64,000 nt of DNA, taken from positions 15,376,001 through 15,440,000 of the forward strand of contig JAMPIQ010000001.1 in the NCBI GenBank assembly GCA_024699855.1, given 5' to 3'. The notes under the pieces were generated by a model. That model was not told the DNA's origin. It was given only the letters and a program-made list of their open reading frames with translations, and did not search any database. Shown one piece after another: positions 24,018 to 36,204 of this stretch. Source of the DNA: Aphelenchoides besseyi. Its lineage: Eukaryota > Nematoda > Chromadorea > Rhabditida > Aphelenchoididae. The translations under genes and the position numbers were made by a program. Position 1 is the first letter of the stretch. Each line of letters begins with the position of its first letter.

Positions 24018-26761
24018 ATGAAACAAAGAAATAACTTGCGAGTGGATATCGAACGTCCGCCGGATTCTGTTGTCAATCTCTTCTATCGACTCGCCGATTT
24101 CAGTTCGGAAGAACGAGTTGCGGCGGCGGTCGAATTGTTGAACTGCGAAGGAGTGAGTTTCAGCCAAATGTTTTCAATTGCTCTTTAGATTTCAACTCAA
24201 TACGAAGACTACGTTCTTGACCGTCCGATTCGAGGACTGGCGACTGGAAAGACGGCTTGTCGCTTCGGCTTCTCGACCGCACTTGGCGGATTTCTGCAAA
24301 CGTATCCCGACACGTTGGACGTCGACGAGTTTCTGAAGTTGGTCGAGGAAAAGTTGCCGTTGAATTTGCAGAAATCGGTTGGTCCTTCTTTCTTTAACTC
24401 TTCTTATTTCGTTTAGGAAAACGTTGCCAATGGCATTGGACAACATTTGGCCTTTCTCTCGGCCTACGAATCTGCGGCTTTCGATTCGCACTTGAGGAAA
24501 CTGGTAATTCGGCATGTCGCTTTGTTGTCCGATTCTCCGTTCTTGTCATTGGCGGTTGTCAACGCGATTTCCGATGCGGCTAAACGACTCGACGCTTCGG
24601 AGTTCAAAAAACTAATTCTGCCGCAGATTCGTTCGTTAATTGAACAGCCCCTTTCGACAATCACTCTTCACGGATTGATTCTGCTCATCGATTTAGCTCC
24701 AGTGTTTCCGGTTCGTTTGATTCTGTCTAGTTCTGAATCGTCTTCTTTTAAAAGCTTTTATGTTCGGTCAACTCGGCAGTGTCTTCTGGAGGCCTCGAGA
24801 TCAAGGACAAAGATCACGAATCGATCATATCGTTGTTGAAGGCAAGCGAATTGTCATGTACGGTTATTATGGTTTGTAGAGCGCTGATCCCTCACATCGG
24901 CATGCGATTTGCGTCAAAATTCTCCGGTTGGGTGCCGACAATCACAAGTTCACGACGCTGCTCAGCGGCATCGTTAACAAATACGTTTGGGAGGGAGACG
25001 AAGCGAAATCGTGTGCTCGCTATTTCGATCTGATGGCAAATTTGTTTGCCGAAACAAAGTTTGGAAACGATCAGGTAACAGATAACTCGTATTCTTCTGT
25101 TCGATTGTTTAGGTTCTGCAATTGTTTGACACAAAGTTCGTGGTTTCTTGTCGCAAATACGCTCATCGTTCGGATCCGTCTTTTCGTGGAATGGACGCTG
25201 AATTGCTGAAGCGATTGATGAGGCGAAGAAGCGAATTGAAAGCCAAGAGTTTGAGTCTAATGATCTATACAACTTCCTGGAGATGATCGATGGAGTTGAA
25301 GGCGGTGATTTCGACACTCGAGTTGCTCTGCCGTTTCGTTTCACCGAATTTCTGATTTCCAAATTGAACAACGACGATTACATTCGATTTGCTCAAAGAG
25401 TGAGTTTGCGTGTTCGGATTCACGAACTCTTCCCTAGGCATTCCGCCAAGATCACTGGTCGTATAAACGGTTGGTGGTGGATTTCGCTCAACGACCTTCC
25501 GGTGTCAAGAAATCGGTGCTGTCGAGTTTGGAGAAGAAGGACGAAAAGACATTCACTGTTGCTTGTGGATTGTTGGAACAAATCTTCAAAGTTCATTACA
25601 AGTTCAATCGTTTCGCTGAAGTGGAATTGAAGGCCACAGATGCGGAGATGTTGTTGGAGTTGTTGTGTCCAGCTAAAAAGTCGACCAAAAACAAGAAATC
25701 GGATAAGTGAGTTCGATGCATTTGACATTCAAACGTTTTGTTTAGTTCTCTGGAGATTCTGGCCGCTGGTCTTCGCTATCTTGGTCGAGTGGCTTCCGAT
25801 GAACAGGATGCAGAGCAGTATTCCAACGAAGCAGACGAGTTGATCAAGATCTCTCGAAAACCTACTGGTCAATTAACTGCACTGATGGATTTGTTGATTT
25901 CGGTAATCAGTCGAATTCATCGCGTCCATCGACCGTTAGCGTTCTTTGGCATCACGAAGAATCACTCGCTTTTCCAACCAAAGGATGTTGAGCACTTGGT
26001 TGACGGTATCTGTCGTTCCGATTCACAGATCTTGGATGATGGAGAAGATATGATGGACGAAGATGACGAATTCAAACCGATCACCGAAGAGGAACGTCGA
26101 GCAATTCAAGAGAAATGGGCCAAAAACGCGGATGATGTTGAGATGAAAGAAGAAGCCGAAGAGACCGATGACTCCACGGATGCTGACTCCGAAGTGGATG
26201 TTGGCGACGACGAAGAAGAGCAGTTGGACCCGACGGCGCCTGTCGATCCGCTTTTCGTTGCACGAATCAAAAATGCTCTGGGCAAAGCAGCTTTCGAAGA
26301 GGAAGATCAAAGCGACACGGTCAGTTTCTTCACTTTCTTTCCTCATTGTCGACTTTTAGGACATCGAAATGGACGATGAAGAGATGGAAGAGTTGGACAA
26401 GAACTTGGCTTCAGCTCTGCGAACATTCACGACTCGTGGCAAGAAAGAACAAACCGAAAATGTGAAGGTGTTTCGCTCCAAATGCATCGAAATTCTGAAC
26501 GTTTATTTCACTGTTGCCACCCTCGAAGAAGCTCAAGTGAGTGATCAGTCGCCTGATAGAAACTACAAGTTCTGTTTATAGGCGAATATCCACAATCTGA
26601 AGTCTCTTGTTTCGTTTCTTCAACGCCATCAGTTTACAGAGTTGTTGAAGAAAACGAGCGCAATTTGCACGGCAATCGCAAACAAACACAAGAATTTGAA
26701 ACCGCAGTTTCAACGTAGAGGAGAATTGTTATTATCGAAAGTGGAGCCGGAAGAAAAGTAA
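24018..26761 (+). CDS. MYBBP1A: Myb-binding protein 1A / DNA polymerase phi (POL5) homologue
   Basis: Nucleolar HEAT-repeat protein needed for rRNA synthesis. Begins MKQRNNLRVDIERPPD then VVNLFYRLADFSSEERVAAA and the family landmark DYVLDRPIRGLATGKTACRF. Helical repeats follow (KLPLNLQKS, IRSLIEQPLSTITLHGLILL). The diagnostic acidic C-terminal region is present: FFGITKNHSLFQPKDVEHLV, DGEDMMDEDDEFKPITEEER, EEEQLDPTAPVDPLFV, then MDDEEMEELDKNLASALRTF. About ten exons with short introns, ending KVEPEEK at 26761. Its 3' UTR (26762-26905) is duplicated near 45110-45290 downstream of UGT copy D. Confidence 0.85.
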
Positions 26762-26915
26762 TTGGTTGTTGTCAGATGTTCTAAACGAGTGTTTTTGTTG
26801 ACTTTGATTGTTTTTTATTGTTGTTAAGTTTTCCAGTAAAAGTTTGAGTAAATACTGCAGACAATGAGTTTTATAGTCCTTTATTTCTACAACAAAGAAA
26901 TCAACAATCCAAAGT

Positions 26916-28835
26916 TCATGCCGTTTTCTTTTCTTTCTTTTGACCGTATCGTTGAAGCAGCTTGGTGCACAAACGAGCTGTAGACTTCAGAATTAGAACC
27001 AAAGAAAGAAGCAAAGTAAAGATGGAGAATGTGAAAAGAGCAAGAAGATCAAAGGAATGTTGTTGAATGAAACTCGATCGGGATGCTGGCAGTTCAAATT
27101 CGTTTAATGGTCCGTTACGTGCAGAAAACTCGACGTGACGAACGAACACATCTCGCAGACTAAACGGATCGTCCGCCATCTTTAAGCTCACTTCTTTGGC
27201 CACTTTCAGATAACTGGGATCTTCGAGAATGGTACTGATAGCATCAGCAAGCGTCGAAGTGATTGTGTGGCTTCGGTCAACAAAAACTCCGAGTTTCCGT
27301 TTGACTATAACCGCCGTGTTGAACGGCTGATCAGCAAAGAAAGGTATGGAAACGACGGGAACACCAAAACGAGCAGCTTCATTCAACGAATTCAAACCTG
27401 TAAACATCGCATTTAATTCCTGTCTTCTTGCTCGTCGAGGCCGATTTGCTTTCTAAATTCAAAGAACTTACCCATGTGTGAAATGAACGCAACAGTACGT
27501 GGATGAGCCAGAATACTCGGCTGGTTCATCCAATTAACGGTATGAACATTCTTATAGTGAGCAGAAGTCAGATGAGTCAAATTGTTGCCATTGGCACTCG
27601 TCACTTTCCAAATGAATTGGTAGTTCGGGAATTAACTGAAGGCATCTAGGAACGCATCCCGGATCTCTGGCTTCATGTGATCGGTGTTGACGATTGATCC
27701 AAAGGAGACCAGAATCACTCCTTTTGATGCACGATCAAAAATGGCCGTAAAAGTCTGTGGAATCGTTGTATTGCGGTAGTAAATAAACTAATACCTGATC
27801 CAATTTTTGAGGTGTTTTCATTCCGATTCCATCAATTTGCTTCACTTTAGCGGGCAATGATCTCGGGAAATCAATGAACTTGTTGGTGTTCAACCAAACG
27901 AACTCGACTCGTCTCATAATTTCTTCTGATGATGGAAAGCCCGGAGAAACAAGTTTCTGCATAACTTTCCACACTGGACGCGCTTTCATTTGTAAGTTTG
28001 TTCGCCAGAACATGATCGAATTGACCGCTCGTTCTGTCAAGCGACTAATCGGATTAATTTGTACTTGATTGGCCATCATTGAAATGCTCTTGTTTTATGC
28101 TATCGGTAATACAACTTACTCGGAATGTTGTTATGGTCGGTGGGAATGCCGTGCACATAACTTGTGTAATCAGTTGATGGAAGAGCTGAAATGTGCCGTC
28201 CTTTTCGATAACAGTAATCTCTTCGTACCGCTTAGTTCGTGAGTAAGTGGAAGAGACTGAAGGCACATTGATCGTTGCTCTCGTCTAAATTGCCACCTTA
28301 TTTCTTGATAGTTCGTCTCACTAACCGAGCCGATTGTATTTGCGAGAACGAAGCTTCTCCAAAAGCTCGGTCTGAAGCAACATACCTAAAATCTGTCAAC
28401 AAGAACCGGAAGAAATCGCTTACTTTCGCAATACATGGCCATCATATTTTTGAACTTCTCGGAATCTACCGGAATCTTTTTGTTCTCAAAACATCATTCC
28501 ACCTGAAACCACGTCCAAGAGTTATGTTCAGTGCGATCGAGCTGACCATTTCATGTTCTCCTAACTCGCTCGTAGACGTCAACTCCACGCGCGTGACATT
28601 CGCTTTCTTCGTTCCACTTGAAGTGATTGAACAGCGGAATCACAAAGTCCTAAAAACAGTCTCTTGAATTGAACGTTTCGAACTCACGACTTCATGTCCG
28701 GCACCAACTAAAATGTCCGCTAAACGTCCTGTAAAACCAATGTGAGAGTGTCCCAAATCCGTAGATATGAACAGAAAACGTTCAGCAGAAACAGCCGGCA
28801 ACAAGACAAACAACAATCGCAGGACAAAACAACAT
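26916..28835 (-). pseudogene. UDP-glucuronosyltransferase, module B copy, with premature stop
   Basis: UGTs sit in the ER membrane and glycosylate lipophilic compounds. The C-terminal half is well preserved: VILVSFGSIVNTDHM, NWMNQPSILAHPRTVAFISH plus the donor-binding end MG|GLNSLNEAARFGVPVV ... IPFFADQPFN, then a membrane anchor (LLALFTFSIFTLLLSLVLIL) and KKEKKTA. Three lesions break it. There is an in-frame TAA at about 27630 (AFS-stop-FPNY, where copy D has AFGQFPHY), a frame loss in the signal peptide, and a one-base shift after DFVIPLFNHF that it shares with copy D. Lesions were read from aligned copies, not from transcripts. Confidence 0.82.
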
Positions 28836-29172
28836 CGTACGCGTTGTCATGACCTTCGACTTGGTCGTCTTTTTATAGCGACCGTCTTGACTCTACTCGT
28901 TTTACATGTAGTTTGTAGTGTAATCCCTGGAGCTAATTGATTCGAATGATCGTGCAACTTCTGTTGTGCCGCAAACAAGGAACTTTGTGTGATTAGTTGC
29001 ACTAAACGTGTGGACTGTGTTCTTCCGTAGTGGTTGACCAGCGAGTTCAGTCGCTATCACCTTTATGACTTGAATATGCCAACTGCGGTGATCAAATGTC
29101 GCAAGAGATCGAGTGATTACAACTCTCGAAATGGTCGGTTGTTTCTTCACAATGTTCAGTGGCTGCTTTCAG
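28836..29172 (-). promoter_or_regulatory. shared UBL/UGT intergenic promoter, copy B
   Basis: Reverse-oriented copy of the block at 18094-18430, between the UGT (minus) and UBL B (plus). It retains the ctataaaaag TATA-like element near 28870-28880. The UBL start at 29173 again follows a tttcag acceptor. Confidence 0.5.
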
Positions 29173-30047
29173 ATGGACTCTCAAATCCTGGATCGTGACA
29201 TGAAGTTGAACGAAATGCCAAGATTTCTGGAAAGCGGCACTGTTGTCCGGTGGTCAACACTCACGGCTCGAGCATGTGTTTTTGAGCTTTGGATTCATTG
29301 CCTTTGAACTCGTTGGAACAGATTCTGAGCCAACGAGAGAGTTTTCCTTTCAGTTCTCAAGTCCCAAAGAGCTCGCGCAGAACTTTTCTCTTGTTCTCAA
29401 TCACGTGTTTTTTTTAACTTCTCGATCGTTTGCGAGTTTTTCCGATTAGCAAGTGTCGATTTGATTTCAGTTGAACATCTTCGATCAAACGCTCTCTTCT
29501 TGTTGTCGTGGATCATGAAGATCAAAGTGATATTTTGGAAAGGGAAAAGTTTCATGCTTGAGGTACGTTTGTACTTTACCGTCTGTCTACTTTGCCGTCA
29601 TTTCAGGTCAAACCCACCGATACCGTCCGACAAGTCAAGGAAAAGATTCAAAAAAAAGTAGGCATTCCGGCAGACCAACAAATTGCAACTTTGTGTCGTA
29701 AGTTCAAAACAACTTTGCTGATTAACTGTTTCATTTTAGGAATGGAACTCAAAGATGATAAAATGCTCTTGGAATACAGTTTACACAAAGTAAAAACGGA
29801 CGTAATTTTGGACTTTTATCTTGAAAAGGATAGGGATCTATTCAAAGGTCAACACGAATATTTGTTAATGGCATCCGACACAGTGGAACTTCATCGTTTT
29901 CTCAATGGATCTTCGAATCTACGCGAAAGATGGAAACTTCGAATGGCTTATCTCTACGAGCAAGTTGGAGTCACGCAAAAGAAACCAGATTCAGAAGAGT
30001 CGATTAGTCATCCCGGCTTGCGTCGACGTCGCGTAGCCAATGATTGA
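29173..30047 (+). CDS. ubiquitin-like (UBL) domain protein, copy B
   Basis: Same architecture as copy A. The leader reads MDSQILDRDMKLNEMPRFLE, the UBL strand MKIKVIFWKGKSFMLE, then VKPTDTVRQVKEKIQKKVGI, PADQQIATL and MELKDDKMLLEYSL, and the helical tail ends SISHPGLRRRRVAND. The donor of intron 1 has changed from gtgagt to gagagt (about 29334), so the leader exon may be skipped or spliced elsewhere in this copy. The UBL core remains open and could be expressed from MKIKV. Exon 4 is identical to copy C apart from one residue, while exons 2-3 differ at many residues. Confidence 0.68.
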
Positions 30048-30478
30048 ATCGAATCTTACTACCAAGTCTTTGTATTCATCCAAGTCTTCTACCTCATTTT
30101 TTGTTGTAATCACTGTGGACAATTGAAAATTTTAAATAAATACGTGGTTTTATGTCTCTTTCTTTTTCTGCAGTCTGATTCTATTTCGTCAGACGTGGTC
30201 TTGATGCATTGTCTCGAAAACATTAGTTACACCTCTAACGTCTGTTTCACTTTTGAGTCTTTCACAAGGCTCGTAGTTGTGACTCTCAAGGAAATAGACG
30301 AGATTCTGCAGCTCGAATTCTATCTTTTGCCATCAGATCAACTCGCTTCTCCATTTCATATGAAAGTGTTTATGTTGAGACTAAGATAGTTGACTAGCGA
30401 AAACAACGACTAATGTGACGCTATTTACAGCTTTACTGCATCTTTAAGCAGAACTATAAACACGGTATTTGATCATCG

Positions 30479-31739
30479 TCAACCGAATGTACCGTTGTTC
30501 GTTCCGGCAGCAAACGTGAAGAGAAACGTAATAGTATTTGATGCTTTTGCGTGGAATTCATCGCTGACCTTCGATCCATAAAACAAATCAGGACCCTAAA
30601 ATCCGAATAAGTAAACAACGATTGATCGTTTCCAACCTTCAACAATGCCGATGCACTATACGCACAGCCGAGAGTCATTTCCACCGGTTCGGCAAACGGA
30701 ATGCAAAACGGTTCTCCACTTCCATTTGATTCAAAATTCAGTTCGGTTCTTGCAATAGACTTCGTGATCAAGCAATCTGTGATCTTAATCTAAAGAGTAG
30801 AGACATGATAAGAGCAATCCAAACCGGGAGCCGTAATGAAGATCGAAACGTTAACAGCACATCTAAAATGAAAGTATTGAAATGGATTCCGTTGAACTCA
30901 CTTGATACGATCAAATGACCCGGTATAACATCAACGTTGTTCCACTCGTTGTAAACGATTGATGACCAACTCCCGGCCGTACATCCGACAGCTTCTTCTT
31001 TTACAGAATCGAGACTCCAAGCTTTCGGATGTGTCGTTTGTTAGTTCATTTGAACCAAAATAAATGAAGATCTCCACCATTTCTCGATCAGTCAACAGGC
31101 AAATTGCGATTGAAGGACTTGCGTCGTAAACTCGCGTAGTGACATCAGGGGAAAATGAATTTGGAAGGTGCATCACCAAGCACTTGGTGATGGATTCACG
31201 AGTTGTCAGCATCTTCTCTTTCGAGCATTTTGCCGTTGCCCATAAGATCACTGAAGAAACGGTTGGATAGACAGGAAGGTGACATCGTCCCTCGAGTAGC
31301 TGCACTTGTGTTCAACCGCAACGACGAAAATCGTTTATTATAGAAAGTTCGGTGGTTACAACTTTCGACAAACACAGGAGATGAAATCAAATAGAAACAC
31401 ACAGACAAAGAAATGAAGAAGAGAAATCGGCAGGCGTTTTGGATTCCGCAAACTGTGAGCGAAATCCACGGAACAATCGGAAGCTGCGACGGGAACACGT
31501 GTCCCCGAAGGCTTCTGTTAATTATTACGCTTAAATGGCAACAAGAAACGAAGATAAAAGAATTGCGCTAAGAACAAGCGGTTTGAACGAGAGAAATGGA
31601 CGAGCGAAAAGAAGTTAGCAAGTAGAACAGCGCATCGAATTCGAGTGTAGAAGTTGGCGAGGAGCGTTTGATTGGGGAGCCTAAGAATCAGACGCGCACG
31701 AATAAGAAAAGAGAACAACAAAATGGCAAAACACTTCAT
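30479..31739 (-). CDS. gene X, module B copy
   Basis: Mirror image of 36205-37465 and, as far as I could compare, identical to it. Signal peptide MKCFAILLFSFLIRA, later exons VGCTAGSWSSIVYNEWNN and KITDCLITKSIARTELNFES, and C-terminus KASNTITFLFTFAAGTNNGT. It differs from copy A near the last exon (FYGSKVSDEFHAK versus FYGSKVSVECYAK, losing a cysteine). Function unknown. Confidence 0.5.
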
Positions 31740-32126
31740 GGAACGGATCTTTGGGGGATGGGAGGAGGTCATGAGTGGCAATTCGACTTGTTACTTTGGG
31801 CGCAAAACGAAGAAAGTGAGCGCTTCTGAAAAGGATGATGACTAGCGAGAAATCAATGGGCAAATTGAGGCAAAGAAAACACAAAATGACCCGCAGCAAC
31901 CAAACGGAAGTCCACTTATGACCGAACGATTATTTTAATTCCAAATCCTAAACGATTGTTGTCATGAAAAGGGCTGTGAGCTTGAAAACCGACTTCAGAA
32001 ATGAATCCCACGATCCGGTAAAAACGGCCATTCCATCTTCGGTCACGCCGAGACCAGACACACGATTATCGTGACCAGCAAGTACTCCTGAAAAGTTTGT
32101 TTAGACTCGACGTTTCGTCCACCCAA

Positions 32127-32838
32127 ATGGCCGCCAACGCTCATCGCACCAAAACATTTCAGCAAACCACCAAGACAACGTCGCGAAGTGCCGATGACGA
32201 GACGTGTTGTTGCTGCATTCCTATCATAGTAAGTGAGGGTGCGGGCCGAACTACGACCACTTGTGATCTTCAGGTCGGTGCCAAGCTCATCGCCGTTTGG
32301 GTGATTGCAATGTCGCTGTTCAGTCTCATGAATAACATCTATGTTATTGCTCACCCAAATGTGACCCATAGATATCTTCTGGTTATTGTCTTGTTCTTTT
32401 AGCCTCCCGAAGAGAAATCGTTTTCGTTGGACTACGCGTTGTACAAGAAATACGGAAAGACGACGGTCTACATCGATTTGGCTTCCGATCTCTGTGCCAT
32501 CATTCTCTCGATTGTGATTCTCTACGGAATCTACACCAAAAATCAACGTTGGTTCATTCTGCCGTGTCTCTACAGTGTGAGTCCATGGACCCTGACAACC
32601 ATAATCGCGATTTCAGGGCGTCGAAGTTCTCGGTCGAATGTTCGTAATCGCCAATTGGTGCATCTACACGGACGAGTATCTTCACAGCGGCGGTTTTCTG
32701 GATGTGCCCACGAATCGACGTACTCAAGCGGTTATCATCATCTCCTCGAGGATACTCGTCGGAGTTCTTCACTGCGCCATGCAAATCTATTTCATTTGGA
32801 CGATGGTATTGGCGAGTCGTGTTATTAAGCAGAGTTGA
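32127..32838 (+). CDS. four-TM LAPTM4-like membrane protein (left arm)
   Basis: MAANAHRTKTFQQTTKTTSR, a Cys cluster (ETCCCCIPII), then an intron (about 32229-32272) and membrane segments KLIAVWVIAMSLFSLMNNIY, a loop (FSLDYALYKKYGKTTVYIDL), LCAIILSIVILYGIYTKNQR, WFILPCLY|GVEVLGRMFVI, and TQAVIIISSRILVGVLHCAM. Topology and the WxxPxxxY segment resemble lysosome-associated LAPTM4 proteins. Four exons with consensus splice sites. This is the intact copy; the right-arm copy carries a frameshift. Confidence 0.6.
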
Positions 32839-33013
32839 AGTAGACGGAATGAGCTTCATTCTTGTCGAACGATTACCGGAGATATTCACGTTTCCTTGTA
32901 AATTGTAGTCGAGCAATTAAACGAGAATATTGAAGTTTACAAAGATTACAAAGATTTATTCGGTTCAATCAACAAATCAACAACAAGATAAAATGAAAGA
33001 TGGTAAAAGATAG

Positions 33014-33613
33014 TTAATTTGTTGATGCGAATACTTCGACCGCTTTTTTCCAATCACTTCGGTTTTGAGCGATTTGTTGCCATCCGTTTCCCAACAGATT
33101 CAAGTCTCGGCGCCAACGGTGAGGTGGTCTTCCAATTGGTCTGGTCCAACCATAAGGCCACCAGAAAGTTGTTCTTGTTGACCATCGGTTGTCGTTTCTT
33201 CTTGCGACATGTCCGGCCCATCGAAACTTACGTTTTAATGCGTCGTGAACGGCGTCTTTAAACTTTGTTTGTGCTCTGATTTCAACACTTCTGACTTCAT
33301 CGCGTAGTCGAATGCCAAGAATTCTTCTTTCCATTGCTCTTTGCGTCGTTGTTAGTTTGGTACGTTCGGTTTTCCGCATCGTCCAAACTTCAGATTTATA
33401 ATTGAGCGCTGGTAGTACAACTGAGTTGAAGAGTTGAGCTCGAATTTTGACGTCTTTTGTCTTCTTCAGGACTTCTTGGATGTTTTTGAATCCAAACCAT
33501 CCGGCCGATCGTCGCCTTCGAATTTCCCCATCAATGGTGTGGTTTTCAGAGATTTCTTGACCTAAATAAACGTATTTACTTACCAATTTAATAGGTTCGT
33601 CCTTGATCAAGAC
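33014..33613 (-). mobile_element. RTE-type non-LTR retrotransposon, 3' part of reverse transcriptase ORF
   Basis: A 198-codon open frame corresponds to the RT thumb and C-terminal region of RTE/BovB-like LINEs: KLVSKYVYLGQEIS, RRRRSAGWFGFKNI, RAQLF...VVLPALNYKSEVWTM, RRILGIRLRDEV, FRWAGHVARRNDNRW and RPPHRWRRDL. 5' truncated: the catalytic domain is missing because a Helitron end abuts its 5' side. The 3' side ends in short ACAAAGATT repeats near 32938-32960, like an RTE tail. Confidence 0.85.
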
Positions 33614-34609
33614 AAGACGGTCGCTTCGCTCCCGTCTTTTGCCGTTAGTGGCGTTGGGTTTGTAACGTGGGTTGGAGGGGAGTTGATAAAGTTGACTACC
33701 TGACGTTGGGGGCCTTCAGCCCGAAAAGTGCAAGACGGTCAACGGACTTTTGAATTGTGTTCGAAACAGTTTGATACGATAAGAATATTGAAGATGAGTT
33801 GGGAAGCGAAACATAAAGTTATGAAAATAAACGGTTCGAGCAGACTCCTAATCGACTCAAAAATCGTTTGTAATGTAAGCGGATTGACTCTTAGTTGAAA
33901 AGCCACTTCACGTACGCCAACGTGATCAATCCATCGAAGTGGTGCTTTCGTTTTGAAGGAAGAAAGCGTAAGAAACATATTTGTGTCAAAGAATGAACGA
34001 CAATTAAACATCCATTGAATCGTCGTCATCGGCTGTTAGATTGGCCGGTAGCTTAACGGGAGCAGTTGTAGTAACGACATTGGAATTAACTGCGTTCGCG
34101 TCAGCTTCCAATTGTGTCACGAATTTCGTGACTTCCGGATTGACAACATTCAACATCAACTTGCTTTGCTGTCGTGCTTTGGGATCGGTTTGCACATTAT
34201 CCGGCTTGAAAATGTAGATGTCAGATGCGCGACGAACACGCGACAAAGCCACATACAACTGACCGTGCGCAAAGACCGGCGAGTTCAAATACAACCCGAT
34301 TCGCTCCATTGTTTGGCCCTGGGCTTTGTTGATGGTCATTGCGAATGCCAATTTCAAAGGAAATTGGACACGACGAAAAGCCACCGTTTGGCGTTGATCG
34401 TAGTTGACTTTGCGATCGAAAACTCGACGAACAACGTCGATTTCTTCGCCAGTCAAACCATCGGACTCGATGCGGCGAACAGTCACGACGTCCGGTTGCG
34501 AATCGGTGACAACTGCCGGAGTGCCGTTGCAGAGTCGGTAGGAGGTGTCGATGTTCGAAATGAACATGACTTTTGCGTCGATCTTCAGCTTCAATTGCTG
34601 TTGAGCCAA
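33608..34609 (-). mobile_element. Helitron 3' part: helicase ORF end plus terminal hairpin
   Basis: Rolling-circle transposon remnant. The ORF 34004-34609 is the C-terminal part of the Pif1-like helicase: KIDAKVMFISNIDTSYRLCN, PLKLAFAMTINKAQGQTMER (motif V region) and VFAHGQLYVALSRVRRASDI (motif VI). About 370 bases beyond its stop, 33614-33638 forms a 7-bp hairpin (aagacgg...ccgtctt) around a gagcgaagcga-type loop, as at Helitron 3' ends. The expected CTRR is not clean (CTTG is nearest). The hairpin abuts the RTE frame, so the Helitron seems to have inserted in the RTE. The 5' side is cut off at 34609. Confidence 0.75.
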
Positions 34610-34614
34610 GCGGA

Positions 34615-34874
34615 ACCCATGATCCTAACTACCAGGTCATCCTTCGACTATCAATCCATTAAACTCGTTGTTCCAGACTCTGGCAGCCATCGACAACAAC
34701 TGCTTCCAGAAACCTAATGGTGCTTTCTCACGTTCAGACGGTGGCTTCGCGATTCCGCCCGCGAAATCTCCGGCCGCTCCGCCGCATCCTCCAGCACAGT
34801 TGGGAATGGCACAGACTCACGACCCGAATTACCAAACTTTGGCGGGAATAGGAGGCGACGTGTTCAAGAAGTGA
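34615..34874 (+). pseudogene. gene fragment with THDPNYQTLA repeats
   Basis: Two exons: HDPNYQ before an intron (34636-34678), then TLAAIDNNCFQKPNGAFSRS, a Pro/Ala-rich linker (PAAPPHPPAQLGMAQ) and a second repeat THDPNYQTLAGIGGDVFKK with stop at 34874. The repeated THDPNYQTLAxI unit implies a longer repetitive protein, of which only the 3' end is here. It abuts the truncated Helitron ORF exactly, so it looks like a captured or rearranged fragment. Family not assigned. Confidence 0.5.
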
Positions 34875-35103
34875 ACAGCAGAGTGGTTCGGTTCATTCGA
34901 TCAATAAACGTTCCATACAATTTCCAGCTCGGAAACAACTTTCGTAGTTCAATTCAAATGTCAGTGGCTGTTGACAACAAAGTCCTTGGGATTTAGAACA
35001 GGTGAACTTCAATATTCTCGTTTAATTGCTCGACTACAATTTACAAGGAAACGTGAATATCTCCGGTAATCGTTCGACAAGAATGAAGCTCATTCCGTCT
35101 ACT

Positions 35104-35817
35104 TCAACTCTGCTTAATAACACGACTCGCCAATACCATCGTCCAAATGAAATAGATTTGCATGGCGCAGTGAAGAACTCCGACGAGTATCCTCGAGGAG
35201 ATGATGATAACCGCTTGAGTACGTCGATTCGTGGGCACATCCAGAAAACCGCCGCTGTGAAGATACTCGTCCGTGTAGATGCACCAATTGGCGATTACGA
35301 ACATTCGACCGAGAACTTCGACGCCCTGAAATCGCGATTATGGTTGTCAGGGTCCATGGACTCACACTGTAGAGACACGGCAGAATGAACCAACGTTGAT
35401 TTTTGGTGTAGATTCCGTAGAGAATCACAATCGAGAGAATGATGGCACAGAGATCGGAAGCCAAATCGATGTAGACCGTCGTCTTTCCGTATTTCTTGTA
35501 CAACGCGTAGTCCAACGAAAACGATTTCTCTTCGGGAGGCTAAAAGAACAAGACAATAACCAGAAGATATCTATGGGTCACATTTGGGTGAGCAATAACA
35601 TAGATGTTATTCATGAGACTGAACAGCGACATTGCAATCACCCAAACGGCGATGAGCTTGGCACCGACCTGAAGATCACAAGTGGTCGTAGTTCGGCCCG
35701 CACCCTCACTTACTATGATAGGAATGCAGCAACAACACGTCTCGTCATCGGCACTTCGCGACGTTGTCTTGGTGGTTTGCTGAAATGTTTTTTGGTGCGA
35801 TGAGCGTTGGCGGCCAT
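35104..35817 (-). pseudogene. LAPTM4-like gene, right-arm copy with N-terminal frameshift
   Basis: Same exons as 32127-32838, but about ten codons after the ATG (35817) an A-run is two bases longer (about 35788-35795), so the frame shifts after HRTK and soon ends. Everything downstream is identical to the left-arm gene. Either a true null copy or a homopolymer sequencing/assembly error. Confidence 0.7.
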
Positions 35818-36204
35818 TTGGGTGGACGAAACGTCGAGTCTAAACAAACTTTTCAGGAGTACTTGCTGGTCACGATAATCGTGTGTCTGGTCTCGGCGTG
35901 ACCGAAGATGGAATGGCCGTTTTTACCGGATCGTGGGATTCATTTCTGAAGTCGGTTTTCAAGCTCACAGCCCTTTTCATGACAACAATCGTTTAGGATT
36001 TGGAATTAAAATAATCGTTCGGTCATAAGTGGACTTCCGTTTGGTTGCTGCGGGTCATTTTGTGTTTTCTTTGCCTCAATTTGCCCATTGATTTCTCGCT
36101 AGTCATCATCCTTTTCAGAAGCGCTCACTTTCTTCGTTTTGCGCCCAAAGTAACAAGTCGAATTGCCACTCATGACCTCCTCCCATCCCCCAAAGATCCG
36201 TTCC

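Larger units (their letters stand above)
29113..32938. repeat. left arm of large inverted repeat (palindrome)
   Basis: Reverse complement of 35002-38830. From about 29745 to 32938 the arms match almost base for base. Mirror coordinates sum to 67944, shifting by 2 where the right arm has two extra T in a homopolymer. Farther out, in the UBL exons and leader, substitutions increase. The arms contain gene X, UBL and LAPTM-like genes. The spacer is 32939-35001. Confidence 0.92.

Noticed and set aside
32043..32546. 167-codon minus-strand frame over the LAPTM-like gene
   Set aside because: Antisense shadow of the plus-strand gene; its length differs between arms only because of the homopolymer difference.
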